This document shows, piece by piece, positions 40,179 to 63,040 of a DNA stretch of 64,000 nucleotides (its first letter is position 1; each line of letters begins with the position of its first letter). Source of the stretch: Phoebastria nigripes (taxonomy: Eukaryota > Chordata > Aves > Procellariiformes > Diomedeidae). The stretch spans positions 1 through 64,000 of the forward strand of contig JAYKAV010002109.1 in assembly GCA_035582835.1 (NCBI GenBank). Direction: 5' to 3'. Position numbers and translations under genes: made by a program. The notes under the pieces are model-generated. The model worked only from the letters and a program-made list of their open reading frames with translations. It was not told the origin of the DNA and ran no database searches.

Positions 40179-42542
40179 TGAATAACGTCCCCTGGGTCCT
40201 TGTGATGGGCTGGGGCAGCCAGGCTAATCCTGCAGATAATGAATGTACTTGGCGTATTAATAGTCAGTAAATGTCTGAAAAAATGAGGCTGATGGAGCAT
40301 AATGAGCTTCGGGAAACATTTGCAGGTTTCTAATACCAAAACTGTGAATTTCATTCAACTTTTGTTTGCGTTTCAGGAAACATTCTTTTCCTTAATTTAA
40401 AACCTTGTTAATCTGAAAAAATGTAAACGGCTGGGTTAGCTGGATTCTCACTCACACCAAAGCCTCTTTGAACAGAACACTCCCATTTTAAGATGATTTT
40501 TCCCAGGCAGAAAGGGGCATTTTTCTTTATAAAATTACAGCCCCAGTATTTTTCTTCGCTGAATGGAAGTTGCTCCTGTATCACTGGTAAAGATCCTTGT
40601 TACGGTTTGTCTCTGTTCCAAAACCTGTAGCTCTACCAAAACCTGACAGAGTGCCCTCAAAAGCTGAGGTTTTCTGCTCAAAATCTGGAAGCTACAATGT
40701 AGATCACTGGGTGGCTCATCTTTGAGTTCATTTGATGTGAGAGTGTGGAAGAAAACAGGGCTGATGGACCTGACCCACGATGAAAAGGCCGCTGACAGCG
40801 AAGCGGAGGGGGTCACGGGTGAGACAGAAGGGAAAGCCACTGGCAGCGTCAGGCAGAGCGCAGAGGGAGGTGGGGGAGCCCTGGCTAGTTAGATGTGCCA
40901 ACATTTTAGTTTAAATACTTCCACCATTGCTGGGATGGGCGGTGCCTCCCGGAGCTGCTGGACTGCTGGAATATTGTCTTGAAGAACTTGCTACAGAAAT
41001 GGTTCTGGTTTGTTGCTCATCGAGGAGCAGTGGTTTTAATTTTATTTCTTCCCAGAACCATTCTTACAGCTCAGGTACAACAAACACGTCCAGTGGGCAG
41101 GGCAGGAGCCAGCCCGCTCCCCTCCGCTTTCACAGCAGCAGGTAGTAAATCTGAGCGCAGTGGGGACACAGCTCTTGGGCGGGGGGTGGTGCAGAGACGT
41201 GCAGCTCGCTCTTTTCCTCCTGGTAGCAAGCAGAAAAAACAAACATCCCTAAAGGTAATGCAGTCCTAAAACCTTGCGACGTCAGCCCCGTGCGCTGGCT
41301 CTGACCGCTCTTCACTTACGCTGCCCCGCCATCGCAGGCGAGCTGTCGGCGGACGGCAGGGTGCTGCTGCTGCAGCGCTTTGGGAGCAATGCGTACGGGC
41401 ACGTGCAAAGGCACACCANGATTTCGGAGCACCAGGGAGGTGCCCAATCCACCTGATGCGACCAAGCAGGCAGTTTGCTTGCTGAAGTTACCAGGCGGCT
41501 ATCATCTCCATCTCAGTTCCCAGTATCTGCTTCACCAGTTCTGTCCCCAGCCCTGGTCATCCAGCCCAGCTGGGAGGGAGCNAGAGCAGAGGAGCCTGTC
41601 CCGGCGCCGTGCCTGCCCGCACGCCTTCTTGCAGGAGTTCCTGATGACAGTCATTTTCATGGTGGCTGTTCATAGCTGTGGCTTCCCAGGAAGCAGGGAG
41701 ACTCCTCCGGGACCCTTCCCTTGTCGGGACCAGGCTGCCGCCGCTTCCCTGCCCGTGGGATTGCTGGGCTCCCGAGCCGGGGGACAGGGGTGAGGAGCCA
41801 ACCCCAGCTTCCTGGTCCACAGCCAGCAGAAGGGCTTCATAATGCCATCCAAAACAAGCATGCTCTTATTTTTAAGTGCTTTTTTCTGGTGAAATTTCCT
41901 TAAGTAAGAGAAGACATACATCAGTGTAACCATCTTCTGCAGGACACACTGACAAAATTAATGCTAATACTGATAGCCCCCCCCTCCGTTTTTTTTCTTA
42001 AGCTCTTTGGGTCATCCTGACCTGTTCTGCCTGGTCTGTTTTACATTTCTTTTGAATGTCGGTTTAAAGGCAATTGTTAAAAACATGCATGCTATGAGTT
42101 TGTCCACAGTTATTTCTCCCACAGTAGAGAGGCAGAGCATTTGAAAACGCTTCCAAGCTCCAAACAGTTGTTTTTAACTGCCTGTTAATTACCAGTCACT
42201 TGTAGGGTATAATAGAGCCGCCTGTGACCAGCACACCTGCAGCTCTCAGTATGTTTGATGGGAGGAGGAGGTGACACACTGAATACCTTATTTAGGACTC
42301 TCTGCTTTGGCACAGAATGGCAGTATGTCGAAGCACTTCATTATTGATTGAGATCACTCTGACCTGCAAGCTGAAATCCATTAAACAGAATCTTCTCTCC
42401 TGATCAACACTGTAAAGCCCAAGAGAAGGAAAAGAAAAAGAAGAAAAAAAGTGATAATGCCAGTTTTGTGTGCTCGGTTCTGCTGGTGCACTCTCCTGCC
42501 TCTCCCACAGCACCAACTCCTACTGCGAGCACAGGTGCCTGC

Positions 42543-42640
42543 ACGGCTGCACGGATCCTGCCAGCCCCCGTGCACGGGAAGCGTGCTGCTGCACACACGG
42601 CTGCATGGATCCTGCCAGCCCCCGCTGCACACACGGGCAT
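42543..42640 (+). repeat. Imperfect GC-rich tandem repeat (~54-bp period)
   Basis: The stretch ggctgcacggatcctgccag followed by cccccg occurs near 42545 and recurs almost unchanged near 42599 (ggctgcatggatcctgccag, cccccg), each followed by a gcac/acacgg segment. Two copies are clear and a third is partial. It lies in AR intron 3. Confidence 0.75.
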
Positions 42641-43800
42641 CCGGACCCCTCTGTCCTGCTCCAGTCTGCACCCTGCACATCACTCAGCCAGCGCAACCCC
42701 TGCTGAACTGCAGAGCTCCGGATTTAAGGCACCTCCTGTTCGTTTGCTGCCAGTGCATTTTAATCTTGGCATGCGAGGTCCCGTAGGCTGTTCCCGTTGT
42801 GAGAACCAAGCCCTCGGCTGGAGCTGGCAGCCCGCCTGTGCTGTGGGACGTCTGCTGTGCACCTTCAGCCTAGCAACTGCACTCCATCTTGGTCCTGTCT
42901 TGGGGCAAAACCTCCCAAATGTGTAAAATTCAATTCATTCCATTGATGGTAGGGCTAGAAACCTCTGTAGTAACTGCTGATAGCCTGTAAAAGCCCAAGG
43001 CATGAGGCATACCTGTATTTAGTCCTAATTCAGGTCCAGTTACTGCGGTTAAAGTAGAGCTCATGTCTTATAAAAACATTTGATACCGATGTAAGCATTT
43101 CCAGCAGTGGAGAATCGAACACATTTTTTTGCCACACAGTTGCAGTAGTTAATTACGTTCAGTGTTGTGATAGATGTACCTTATTTTTCATCTTGTCTGT
43201 CCTTGGTTTCCAGCAACTGGATCTTTATTACATCTTTGCTTGCTAGATTGAAAAAACTACTTTTATTGAATTTCTGTCCCTGCCGTGGGTATTTGTTGGC
43301 TGTGACTTAAAAACCCTTTAGCCTTCTGCATAGCCACCTACGTAAAGTTCTTTACTTCCTTTCTCCAAGGTGCATCCCCTAGTCTTTACTATTCTTATGG
43401 CTTCTGCAGTTTGTGAACACCTCCCTCGTACGGTGAACGTCTAATCACAGTTCCCCAGTGTCAGCAGCATCAGTGCTTAAAGGCGGTGGTAAGATGCTCT
43501 TCAGGCCAGTGTTTTCCTCCTTCACCTGGCATGGGATCCCGTTAGTCCTGTGTGCACTGAACCATCCTGCCAGCTCAGGACTCTGTGTTTGTCCATCAGC
43601 TTTTGGTGCGAGTTCAGGCTGCCGAGGATGGAGTTCAACATTCATTGAATACGGCTTACTTTTTCAGTTGCTCGATATATCTACTTACAGTGAAATGTGC
43701 TTTGCTTTAATAGACTGAGCTTATCAGCCGACCTTAATCAATCTGTTCAGTTATCAGTCCTTAATGTTGTTACTGTTTTCCCATCTTTGCATTGTCATAC

Positions 43801-43830
43801 AGACTTTAGTAGACTTTAGCAGACTTTAGC
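43801..43830 (+). repeat. Three tandem copies of a 10-mer
   Basis: agactttagt is followed by two copies of agactttagc. It is a short tandem repeat in intron 3 with no further visible role. Confidence 0.85.
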
Positions 43831-45572
43831 AGAAATGGTTAATTTTCTTTTTGGAATTAATGTAGACATTCACTAGCAAAGGGCCATGAACAACCATCAT
43901 AAGAAACAAACCTGTCTGATGTTGTTTCAACATTTATAATTACTTTTGAGATGTATCACTTGGGTGATTTAAAATCATTCAGCGGTACCATCTGATTTTA
44001 TAGCATTTGAGTTTTTTAATTCATGTGGACCATACTGACTCAGATCTCTTAAACATGTCTGCTATACCAGTACTATTATAATTATCAACTAAAATTATCA
44101 TGCCAGAGAAGATTGATAGCTTGACAGGATCGGGCTTTGACAAGCCACATGTTGATGTTAATAAAAAATTAGAAGAACAGGCTATAAGTCAAGTCCTGTT
44201 TCAGCTTCTCTGTCATTTTGCCTGCAGCTGAAATCAGCGTGCGGTGCCCGGGGCTGGCAGGATTTCTCTGTCATTGCTAGTGCAAAAGCAGTTTTCTTCC
44301 AGGTCCCCAGAACTTCCCCGAGTCCCAGCACTTGTGAAAAATCCGTGCTGGAGCCCAGAGCGCTCCTTCACCAGCTTCAGAAATGCCTGGCGGGAGGGTG
44401 GGCAGGTTGAGTTGCTTAAAATGTGTGTCGCTTCTGTAGTGCTCTGTCGTGTGCTCCCTCGGGATTCTTGCACTGCTGAATATGTTATCGTGATACCATA
44501 TAATTATGTCCTCTAAGCTTTTTTTCAAACACATACGGTATTTTCTCAGTTAAGCCGGACCGCGGAGGCACTGTGGCTGCGACTCNGGGCGGCGCTGTGC
44601 CAGCAGCTGCTTCTCGAGGCTTCCTGAGCGTTGCTGTCCCCACTAACAGCCGAGCCGGCGGACTGCCTGTTTGCAGTCACGCATGCTGGGGTTCGTCCCT
44701 CCGTGGTTTGGAGAAGTACAGTGTACTTCTGCCTAGCTTAGCTCATCCCAGAATAAAAGTATAACAGATGTCTTTAATTTCTGGTTTTTTATTTCTGTTT
44801 TTGTTCCCAGTAGCTGCTAAATAGGAGCTACCACCAAAAAGGGCTTTTGCACAGGTGACTGAATATAAGCTACTCTTTACCTCTGAANCTTTTCTCCATC
44901 TAGTAACATCAGTATTGCAGTGATCTGTGGAACAACTGCTCCTGGAAAGCACAGACATAGGGCTCCTCTGATAGGAGCGGTTACTATCCACCTTCACTGC
45001 TCTCCGACACGGAGAGGTTTGGTTTACGGCTGCAGTCTCAGAGCCAGCATGAGTGGTTGCTTGCTCTCTTCTTACTTCACTCAATATCTTTCAGTATTAG
45101 ATAATTCAATTTTAAGAAAAAAAATCTAACATTTAAACCAAACCATGTGTATGTTTTATACAGTGTGGGTTTGGCTCCAGTTACGCACAGGACCTGATGG
45201 GCACTCATTATTCATCTTTGGAAGATACAGTTCGGTTTTTATTTCTTCTTTTAAGCCTGGGAGCTTTTCTTTCCTAGCAGCACTCCCGTCTCTAAAGGTC
45301 CTGTGCCAAGCACGACCATGAGACATGGTTTCTGCCTCGGTGGAGTCAGCCCCGGTGCCTCCTTCCCGAACTAACGCGAGGTGGTTTGGAAACGTGGGAT
45401 CAGTGTTCTGCGCTCCTCTCCTTCGGTGCTGCTTGTCGAGAGCAAAACCCGAGTGCAGCTTCCAGGGAGAGCGGTGCCGTACCTGTCCCGGGGGCTCGGC
45501 TCTCCGGGGGCTAGAGAGGAGGGCGTGGGGAGCCTGCCAGATCCTGGTGCTGCCTGTGCTGCCGGCCACTTC

Positions 45573-45586
45573 GGGGGGGGGGGGGG
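45573..45586 (+). repeat. Run of 14 G
   Basis: An uninterrupted G homopolymer in intron 3. Its length is likely variable between individuals and is also prone to sequencing error. Confidence 0.85.
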
Positions 45587-46944
45587 CGGAGGCTGGGTGC
45601 TCTGGCTGGCCTGCCACCCGAGCATGCTGAAGCATGTCACGCTGCACTGCAGCCCTGTTTTCCTCTTGCTCTCTCTTGTTTTTATTACTCTTTTCTCCTC
45701 CTTTTTTACAGAGCAGCCGGTCTTAATTGCTCTTACAGTAGATCATCCAAAGTACATTACTTAAAGATCAACGTTTTGAATTGATTTACAAAGCTGCACT
45801 TTAACTTGACATTTTTATGTTTCGCTGCTTATTTTTCTAATTACAGCTGAAAGGAAATTTGAGATAAGTATCATGTAAAGAAGGAGCCAAAACCCCGAGG
45901 ACAATTGGTTTGATGTTATATTCTCTGCTTGCATTAAGCGATGGGCTTTTTTTCTCTAATTAATTAGGGTTTTTGGAGGCGGTAAGGGGTGAAAGCTGTT
46001 CCTATCTGCAGTAGCCTGCTAACCCCTATTCTGCTGAACACTGTCGTGTAGATAGCAAATTAGGTGAACGCTGACTCTCCAAGAATTCTGAAGTCATGCA
46101 TCTGAAGCTCCTGGTGGACCTTGCTAGCAGACTGGCATCTGTAATCAAGAGCCGGGTGCACAGGAGAGACACTTTGTCACGGTGACATGGGCACAGTCGT
46201 TGGCAGTCCCAACCCCACAAGCCCACTCTGCTGACGTTCCTCTTGAAGCTGGCCAGCAGACCAAGGCCACCCCTGCTCGAGTCTTCTCCTCGTTGGTGGG
46301 CTAGCTGGGGAGATTCCAGGGAAAGAGCTGTGGGACCACCTGCTAGCTTTTAAAATATATTTTCCATAATGTATTTGTAGAGCAGTGACCCAGCTGGAAG
46401 AGCTTGGTTATAGTGCAGCAGAGGTTGCAGGAGCCCCAGGCAGGGAGAAGGCTTTTCTCTCGGTTGCAGCCCGCTTCCACTCTGGCCTGGGATGGAACAA
46501 TCCCACTTGAGCATCGGAGTGCAATAGCTTTTTTCCCTGGAATGTGTCCATCTACTGAGTTTATTTGCTTGCATTGCTTTCCTTTTTAATTGCATGTGAG
46601 TAGTTGTTTGAATCAAGTCACCTCTTCGCCACTTCTTCCTCTCCATTTCTAAGTGGGACTTAATGTGAGACTGGTCACAGCTGAGGATGTAAATGATGTT
46701 TGTTCTTTTCCATATAAGGTTAACGAGCAAATGGATTTCCTTGTGCAGTGTGTGCTCCCTTTTGTCTGTAGGTGAGGTCTGTGATGCTGAGGCACTCTTT
46801 GGGTGGTGTGCACTGAAGGAGGAGCTGCTGCTGGCCATCAGTTTCCCTTTCCTCATAAATATAAGTGATGGAGCTGGAGGCCCATCAAACCTCAAGCTTT
46901 TTTTTTATTTTTAGGTGTCACACTAAAATGTGTCATTTCCACAG

Positions 46945-47232
46945 CCCGCAAGCTGAAGAAGCTGGGTAACCTGAAGACACCAGATGACATGGAGGCAGCT
47001 AGCTCATCCAGCCCCACAGAGGAGCAAGCTCCCAAGATGGTGATGACACACATTGATGGGTATGAGTGCCAGCCCATCTTCCTCAATGTCCTGGAGGCCA
47101 TTGAGCCTGGCGTGGTGTGTGCCGGCCATGACAACAGCCAGCCGGACTCCTTCTCCAACCTGCTGAGCAGCCTGAATGAGCTCGGGGAGAGGCAGCTGGT
47201 CTACGTGGTCAAATGGGCAAAGGCCTTGCCAG
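46945..47232 (+). CDS. AR: Androgen receptor exon 4 (hinge and start of ligand-binding domain)
   Basis: A 288-nt exon, the same length as in mammals, encoding window residues 151-245 plus split codons. It opens with the basic ARKLKKLGN cluster (second half of the nuclear localisation signal). The acidic and serine-rich hinge that follows ([16 protein letters not shown]) differs from the mammalian hinge, before the conserved [18 protein letters not shown] start of the ligand-binding domain. The [13 protein letters not shown] segment forms helix 3, with the Asn and Gln corresponding to the human steroid-contacting N705 and Q711. VKWAKALPG contains the Lys that clamps coactivator peptides in AF-2. 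The acceptor is ccacag before 46945 and the donor ccag|gtgagg has GT at 47233-47234. No disruption is seen. Confidence 0.99.
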
Positions 47233-56295
<9,063 letters not shown>

Positions 56296-56453
56296 TTCCA
56301 GTGGATGGCCTGAAGAACCAGAAGCTCTTTGATGAACTTCGAATGAATTACATTAAGGAACTTGACCGTATCATCGCTTGCAAGAGGAAGAACCCTACCT
56401 CCTGCTCTCGGCGATTTTACCAGCTCACCAAGGTCCTGGACTCCGTGCATCCT
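56296..56453 (+). CDS. AR: Androgen receptor exon 7 (ligand-binding domain, helices 9-10)
   Basis: A 158-nt exon, as in mammals, encoding window residues 339-390. [20 protein letters not shown], then [20 protein letters not shown] and [12 protein letters not shown] match the AR helices 9 to early 11 that form the receptor dimer and core packing. Human has QKFF, KLLDSV and QP where this gene has QKLF, KVLDSV and HP. The intron after it is phase 0: the donor cct|gtaaga has GT at 56454-56455. A CR1 fragment begins about 40 bases beyond. Reading through the donor stays open for 52 codons, into that CR1, to a TAG at 56610-56612. The exon is intact. Confidence 0.99.
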
Positions 56454-57619
<1,166 letters not shown>

Positions 57620-60600
57620 TCTTCCGGAGGGACCTCCCAGTTCTGCCACCCCCATTTCAGCCATCTCCTGCCTGTTATTTCTGCACTACTGCACTGCAGT
57701 GCCTTGGGGAATCCCCTCCACAGAGGCGGTGTGCCAAGAAGATGGACAGTAACAAATGGCTACCTGCTGGGATTCCTGAGATTTCTATTTTTCCTGAGGT
57801 ACCTCTGAACTGAACTAGCTGCCACAGCTTCTGCCTAGATTTGGCTGGCTCGTTGTGCTGGGACAGGGGACTGTGGCACGGTGACAGCAGCACCGTGTCT
57901 ACGCTCTCTCGTTTGTGTGTTTTCCACAGTGACTTTTAGTCGCCCAGGGCCACGGGAGATCAGGAGAAATGCCAGCAGTTGTTGGGTTTGGTTGTTTTTT
58001 TTTTAAAAACAGAACAAGACAAGAAGTAGGTTGAACCTATAAGTTTGGGTGTGGGTTACTTTACTGGCCTCCTTTGGGACTTTTTATTTGCATTATGGTG
58101 CTGGGAAGCAGACGAGTTTAAATATTGCAGTAGAGAAACAGAGAAGAGTTGGGGGGATGAGATGAATTTNCAGCCTGATGAATTTACAGGACCTGCTGCT
58201 GGGTCAGAAAGCTGCCACGTAGCTGTTGTGGGGTCTGCTCCGCACAGCACGCCGCCATCTGCGGCCCCGCAGTCCTGCCTGCGCAGCAGCGCGGACGAGC
58301 ATTAACATTGGCTGATGGAGTGTTATGGGGTTGTCAGCAAAAGGGCTGGAGAGGAGGACGACTTTNGGAAATCCCCAAAGATGGTGGATGGCTACTGTTT
58401 TCCACCTGGGATGTTTTTCCTATGGCCGGTCAAGCTGGATCTGGTCTGCCCCGCAGACGCCCGGGTGCTCAGCAGTCACATTCCTGTCCTCGACAGCTGC
58501 TGCTCCTCCGACACAGCTGCACCCACCTCCGCAAGTGCCTGACGCCTCAGACCTCACGGTCTCCCCTCCTCCTGTGGGTGCCCGAAGCCCCCTGCCCAGC
58601 CCCTCACCAGCTCTGCTGCCGCTGGGCATCCACAGACCCCGGGTTTCCAGCTACACTACTTACTTATTTTCCCTTTGTCCCAACGATTCTTTCTGATGTC
58701 AGCAGACGAGCGTCCCAGGAGCAAAGCAGCGGGGCCGGGATCTGCGGGACCCATGAGGCCACGGGACTCCTGCTGTTAATCCTGTCCTTCGGGAGGTGGC
58801 TGGTGCTGCCGTGGCGCTTCAGGGGGTTGTAAAGGAAACACTGAAGAGACCACCTGCCCTTCCGAGCGGTGCGCGCGGCTCCTGCTAATTGCAGTGGTTG
58901 ATTGTAGCCTGGGGGGACACNGTCCGGCGCCCGCGGTCCGGCCTGTCCCCAGCAGCTCCGTGAGGCGCGGCGGTGGCACAGCCTGCGCCCGGGCTGGCGC
59001 AGCGCAGGCTGCAGCTCTGCTGTGAGGACGGATAAACGTGCCCTGGCTGACAGGGACACTCAGTTCACAACCGGCAAACAGCAAAGGCTGATCCCTCTGC
59101 AGCTGCTGGTGACTCCCAGCAGCCAGGAACATCTGGGAGAAGCAGGTGGTTTTTTCAGGCGTAAGTGTTGGCTTGAGTCCATTTCATACTTCAAGTTCAG
59201 AAGGAAACGCAGGCCCGCCCGACACCCATATTCAGATTTGTTTATTTGGTGGGCTCTGCGTCCCACAAAGTGGCCAAGCCTGCGTTCCCCACAGTATTTC
59301 AGTTCCCCCCTTCCCGCACAGCCGTGAGCCCACCAAAACCGCCTGGTCAGACCTGGCCGGCGTCGTCGGTGAGCGTGGCACGTACAGGCTCTTGCCAGGG
59401 TAATACCTCTCATCAGCGGCTGTGGCATGGTCTGGCTTTACTGACAGAGACATCTACAAGGGGTCCTTGTGCCGGCGCAGGCAAACAGCAAGTCTGTGCC
59501 TTGCTGCATGTGGTTTGTTGTCGGGTGGTGGTTTTGCCACTGCAGTACGGAGCGGAGCTTGTGGTGGAGCTGTGCCCACCCAGAGCACTGGTGTGGTCCT
59601 CTGGCACAGAGACGCCACAAGCATGAAGCAAATGCCGGAGCCTGGAGAGGTGAACCTGATCAGACAAGTGCATCACATCGTTGCCGTGTTCCCGTGTCAC
59701 ACCAGCTACTTGTGTTTGTCAGATGTCTTTAAAAGTGAAGGGAACGAGGTTTGGGTCAATTAATTGCCACGTACATGTCGTGCAGAAAACAGTGCTAATG
59801 CTTCTGCTGCTCGGACCACTCACAAGCTTGAGCATCACCATCAGCTCTTCAGGCAAATGCCCTCATGGTACGTCTGGGTTCTTTGCAAACTCTCAGCAAG
59901 AACAAACACTTATTTTCCTGATACTTTTCAATCATGCTATGGGATTTTCATTAAGGGGAGGGGCAGGGAAGAAACCCAAAACTACTGAAGGGGAGGATCT
60001 CTCTTTACAGTTATTTGTAATGGGTTTTCCTCCCCTGCTAGATGTGGCTCTGATTATGCTCTTCCTCCTGAAATCCCCTCACGTAGGTGACAACAGAATC
60101 CATAGATTACTTTCCTGAGAGCCAGCCACCAGGATGGTGTTCTCAATAGCTTTTCCCATTTTAGAGGGCTGCAAGCATTTTAAATGTTGATAAGATCTAC
60201 TGATATTTGCAAATGAACCAGTAAAAAAAATCCAGCTGGTGCATTCCTCTCTTCTTGAACATTTTCTGGCTATTAGCAGAAGAATACAATGAATAACTGG
60301 GTTGGTAATGCCCTGATCTCTGTCATCAACAGGAGGATGTTTATGAGCAATCTGAATATTTGGAGAGCTTTGTATTTTGCACAAGCTCATGTCAGTAAAG
60401 TTGTCAATGAGAGTGGAGGTATCCTGCTGGGTACTTTTCTGCTGGGAGATTGGGAAGAAATCAAACTNAATAGGGATTTGCATACACTGATTTGCTGGTG
60501 GAAGCATAGTGCGGATGAAAAATAGTTTAGAAGGGGATACTGCCTATGTATCATCCGCCAGATGCATGCAACTCGTGTATGATGCCTCGCCAACCGCATA

Positions 60601-61009
60601 TGCTTTAAGAAGGGAGCAGGAGCGCATGTGAAGTACCCCCTGCCGATGGGGCAGGGGAGCGGTACAGCTGCCTCTGTCGACAAGTACCCCAGAGCCCCGG
60701 TGCACCCGAGTGGGGCATTGGGGTTACGTCCTGCATCTCTTCAGCGTCAACGTACACTCTGCAACTTCTTATTCACAAGTTGACTTTTTATGATATTATT
60801 AGAGGGGTGACTGGAGGATGTGGGATCCAGGATCACTAGTACCTGTGTGTGTATTTGCCGGGGAGAGTTAACACTGTTTCCTTGTTTACTTTCATGGGCT
60901 GCTGCAGGAACTGGGGAAAAAGAGGCTTAAGAAATACCAAAGTCCAGATGCTGCCATATATCTTCGTACTTTGTGTTTTCTTCTGTGTTTTCTTGTCTAC
61001 TTTTGCTTT

Positions 61010-61015
61010 AATAAA
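61010..61015 (+). terminator. AR: Candidate polyadenylation signal AATAAA
   Basis: A canonical hexamer in gctttaataaagc, about 3.4 kb after the AR stop. Whether it is used is unknown; the downstream region has only a weak T-rich element. Confidence 0.4.
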
Positions 61016-63013
61016 GCAAAGAGAATTTTGCCATCTTCACAATCATGTAGAAGCTGTCCCTGAGGCTTCCCTTGGGACGGCCGAGCCCCAGGAGGGGGGA
61101 CCCCCTTGGCACCACTGACTCGCACAGCCAGGGAACAGACCACATCCAAGTTCCCCTTCGGTTTCACTGGCTCTGATCTGGTTTATCTAGGATGTGCGAG
61201 CTTTTGTGCTGGCTTAATCTGGGTCGTGGCTCAGACCATCAGCTCCCGCCGAAGGCAGCAGATGGAAGACAAGGAACACACACTTGGCGTCAGCCCAGGA
61301 GCAGCATTTTTGCACGGAAGGGTACAATTTCATGAAAAAAAGGGTGCAAGATGAGGTTGCCTTTAGTTAGCGCAGGAGGAACTCTTCTGCAATCCTATGT
61401 AATGCCAGAAGAAGTGAGCCAAATGACGCTCACTTTGCAGTTGCATGCCCGGGCAGGCAGCGTTCCTGGGCCAGCGACCGCAGACCTTTGCCCGCCTTCA
61501 CCCACCTCCGCCCAGCAGGCTCCTGCCAGCACCATCGGCGGTCAGCAGGGAGCTTCACTGAGCAAGAGTGAGAGCTAGCGTAGCGGCTCTCCGCTTGGAG
61601 AGACTGTGTGAATGTTTCTGGAGAGCCTGCCAGCATCTGAACACTGTTCCCATAGAAGTCAAAAGGCCCTTTGTGCTTGGCTTCAGGAAAAATGGAGATA
61701 AGCCAGAGCAATGAGCATCGCACACTGTGCACAGCAAGTGAGTCAGCGGAGGGAAGGCAGGACACTCGCCGCCTTTACCACCGTGTGCTGGTTTCACACT
61801 TGTCGCTCTGGCCTGCGCGGTGCCGGTGGGGCCATGGCCATGGTCCGTAGGGATGCTGAGCTGGTACCCAAGGTGTCACCTGCCTGCCAGGCAGAGGGGC
61901 CGTCAGCGCCACGGGGGAGAGCTGGCCTCCCGTGCAGAGTCACCTGCCAACACAGGCTGTCTCTGCAGCTCCCTGCNGCTGTCACTCCACTTACTGGTCG
62001 CTCTCTCTAGATGTTTCAATAACATACTATATGTTAAACATATATATATATATGAAAAAAAAGGCATGTCCCATTTTATATTGCTAAAGGTATCTATTTA
62101 ATGTAATGCTCTAAGAGAGTTTCTTTTCTGATTGCACACTGATTGCACCTAAATGTTCTTCAGGAGATGAGTCACTATGTGCCAACATTAATGGAAACTT
62201 TTAATTTGGTAATTTTTTCTGGTTAGGTACTGCCCAGTTTTCAAAGGTCCATCCTTTCATGGCATGAATGGAGCATACACTGGCATAGTCTGGTGTCAGT
62301 ATCTGCTTCTCCAGCTTTCTTGTAGCTGATTCTGGTTAGACAGGGATAGTATTTGCACTTGGGGGACAATGGAGTGTCCTTTATTTCTGCCCTCTTTGAC
62401 TGCACAAAGTGTCCTTGCACTTTAGGGCAGAATCCTGGAGTTACAGAGTGGTAGCTGTTTTCTAACTGTTTCAAAGTAGACTTTTAGAGGCACAGAAATC
62501 CTTTCTTGTACCATAATGACTGGCCGAGCCATGCTCTGCACCGTCATGTCCTGGTGCCCGCTATCAAATGACAGAGTACCTGGAAACCGGTGGCTGCGCG
62601 AGCTGCCCGTGCGGCAGGGGACAGGCGGCGGTTACCGGCGCCGCATGGCTGGGGCCGGGGCAGCGGGGATGGAAACCGGCTGCAGGCTCTGGGCACGGCC
62701 GGGCAGCCCAGCTGCAGAGAGGGAGCTCCAGCCCCTTCGTGGGGGGACGGCGTGGGGCTGGAGGAGAACAGCGCAGGCTGCAGCCTTCCCGCACCACCTA
62801 CGCTTGCTCGCCTGCCTGCTCCCAGGCAGCACCGGGGGACTTCTGCTCATTCCCTTTTAAAATGGCAGGGGAACCTGCACTTGTGATTTAAAAAGTAAAT
62901 AATCTGCACCACACATAAACCCACAGCAAATTTATAATAAGCTGCTCTCTGTGCCAGGTATTTTGTGTTCTGTGGCAGTTTAATGCTGTTTTTATTTGTT
63001 AACATGTCTCCGT

Positions 63014-63019
63014 AATAAA
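63014..63019 (+). terminator. AR: Candidate polyadenylation signal AATAAA
   Basis: A canonical hexamer in ccgtaataaaaagg, about 5.4 kb after the stop, within AT-rich sequence and followed by T-rich stretches (ctttattttctttg). Its position would give a 3' UTR close in size to that of mammalian AR. Use is inferred. Confidence 0.45.
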
Positions 63020-63040
63020 AAGGGTTCTCTATATTGATAT

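Larger units (their letters stand above)
57620..63040 (+). other. AR: Probable AR 3' untranslated region
   Basis: After the AR stop codon there is no further recognisable coding sequence on either strand. Mammalian AR mRNAs have a 3' UTR of several kilobases, so a UTR reaching one of the AATAAA motifs at 61010 or 63014 is plausible. The true end cannot be read from the sequence. The stretch around 62900-63060 is AT-rich and looks UTR-like. Short open frames through the region show no domain. Confidence 0.5.
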
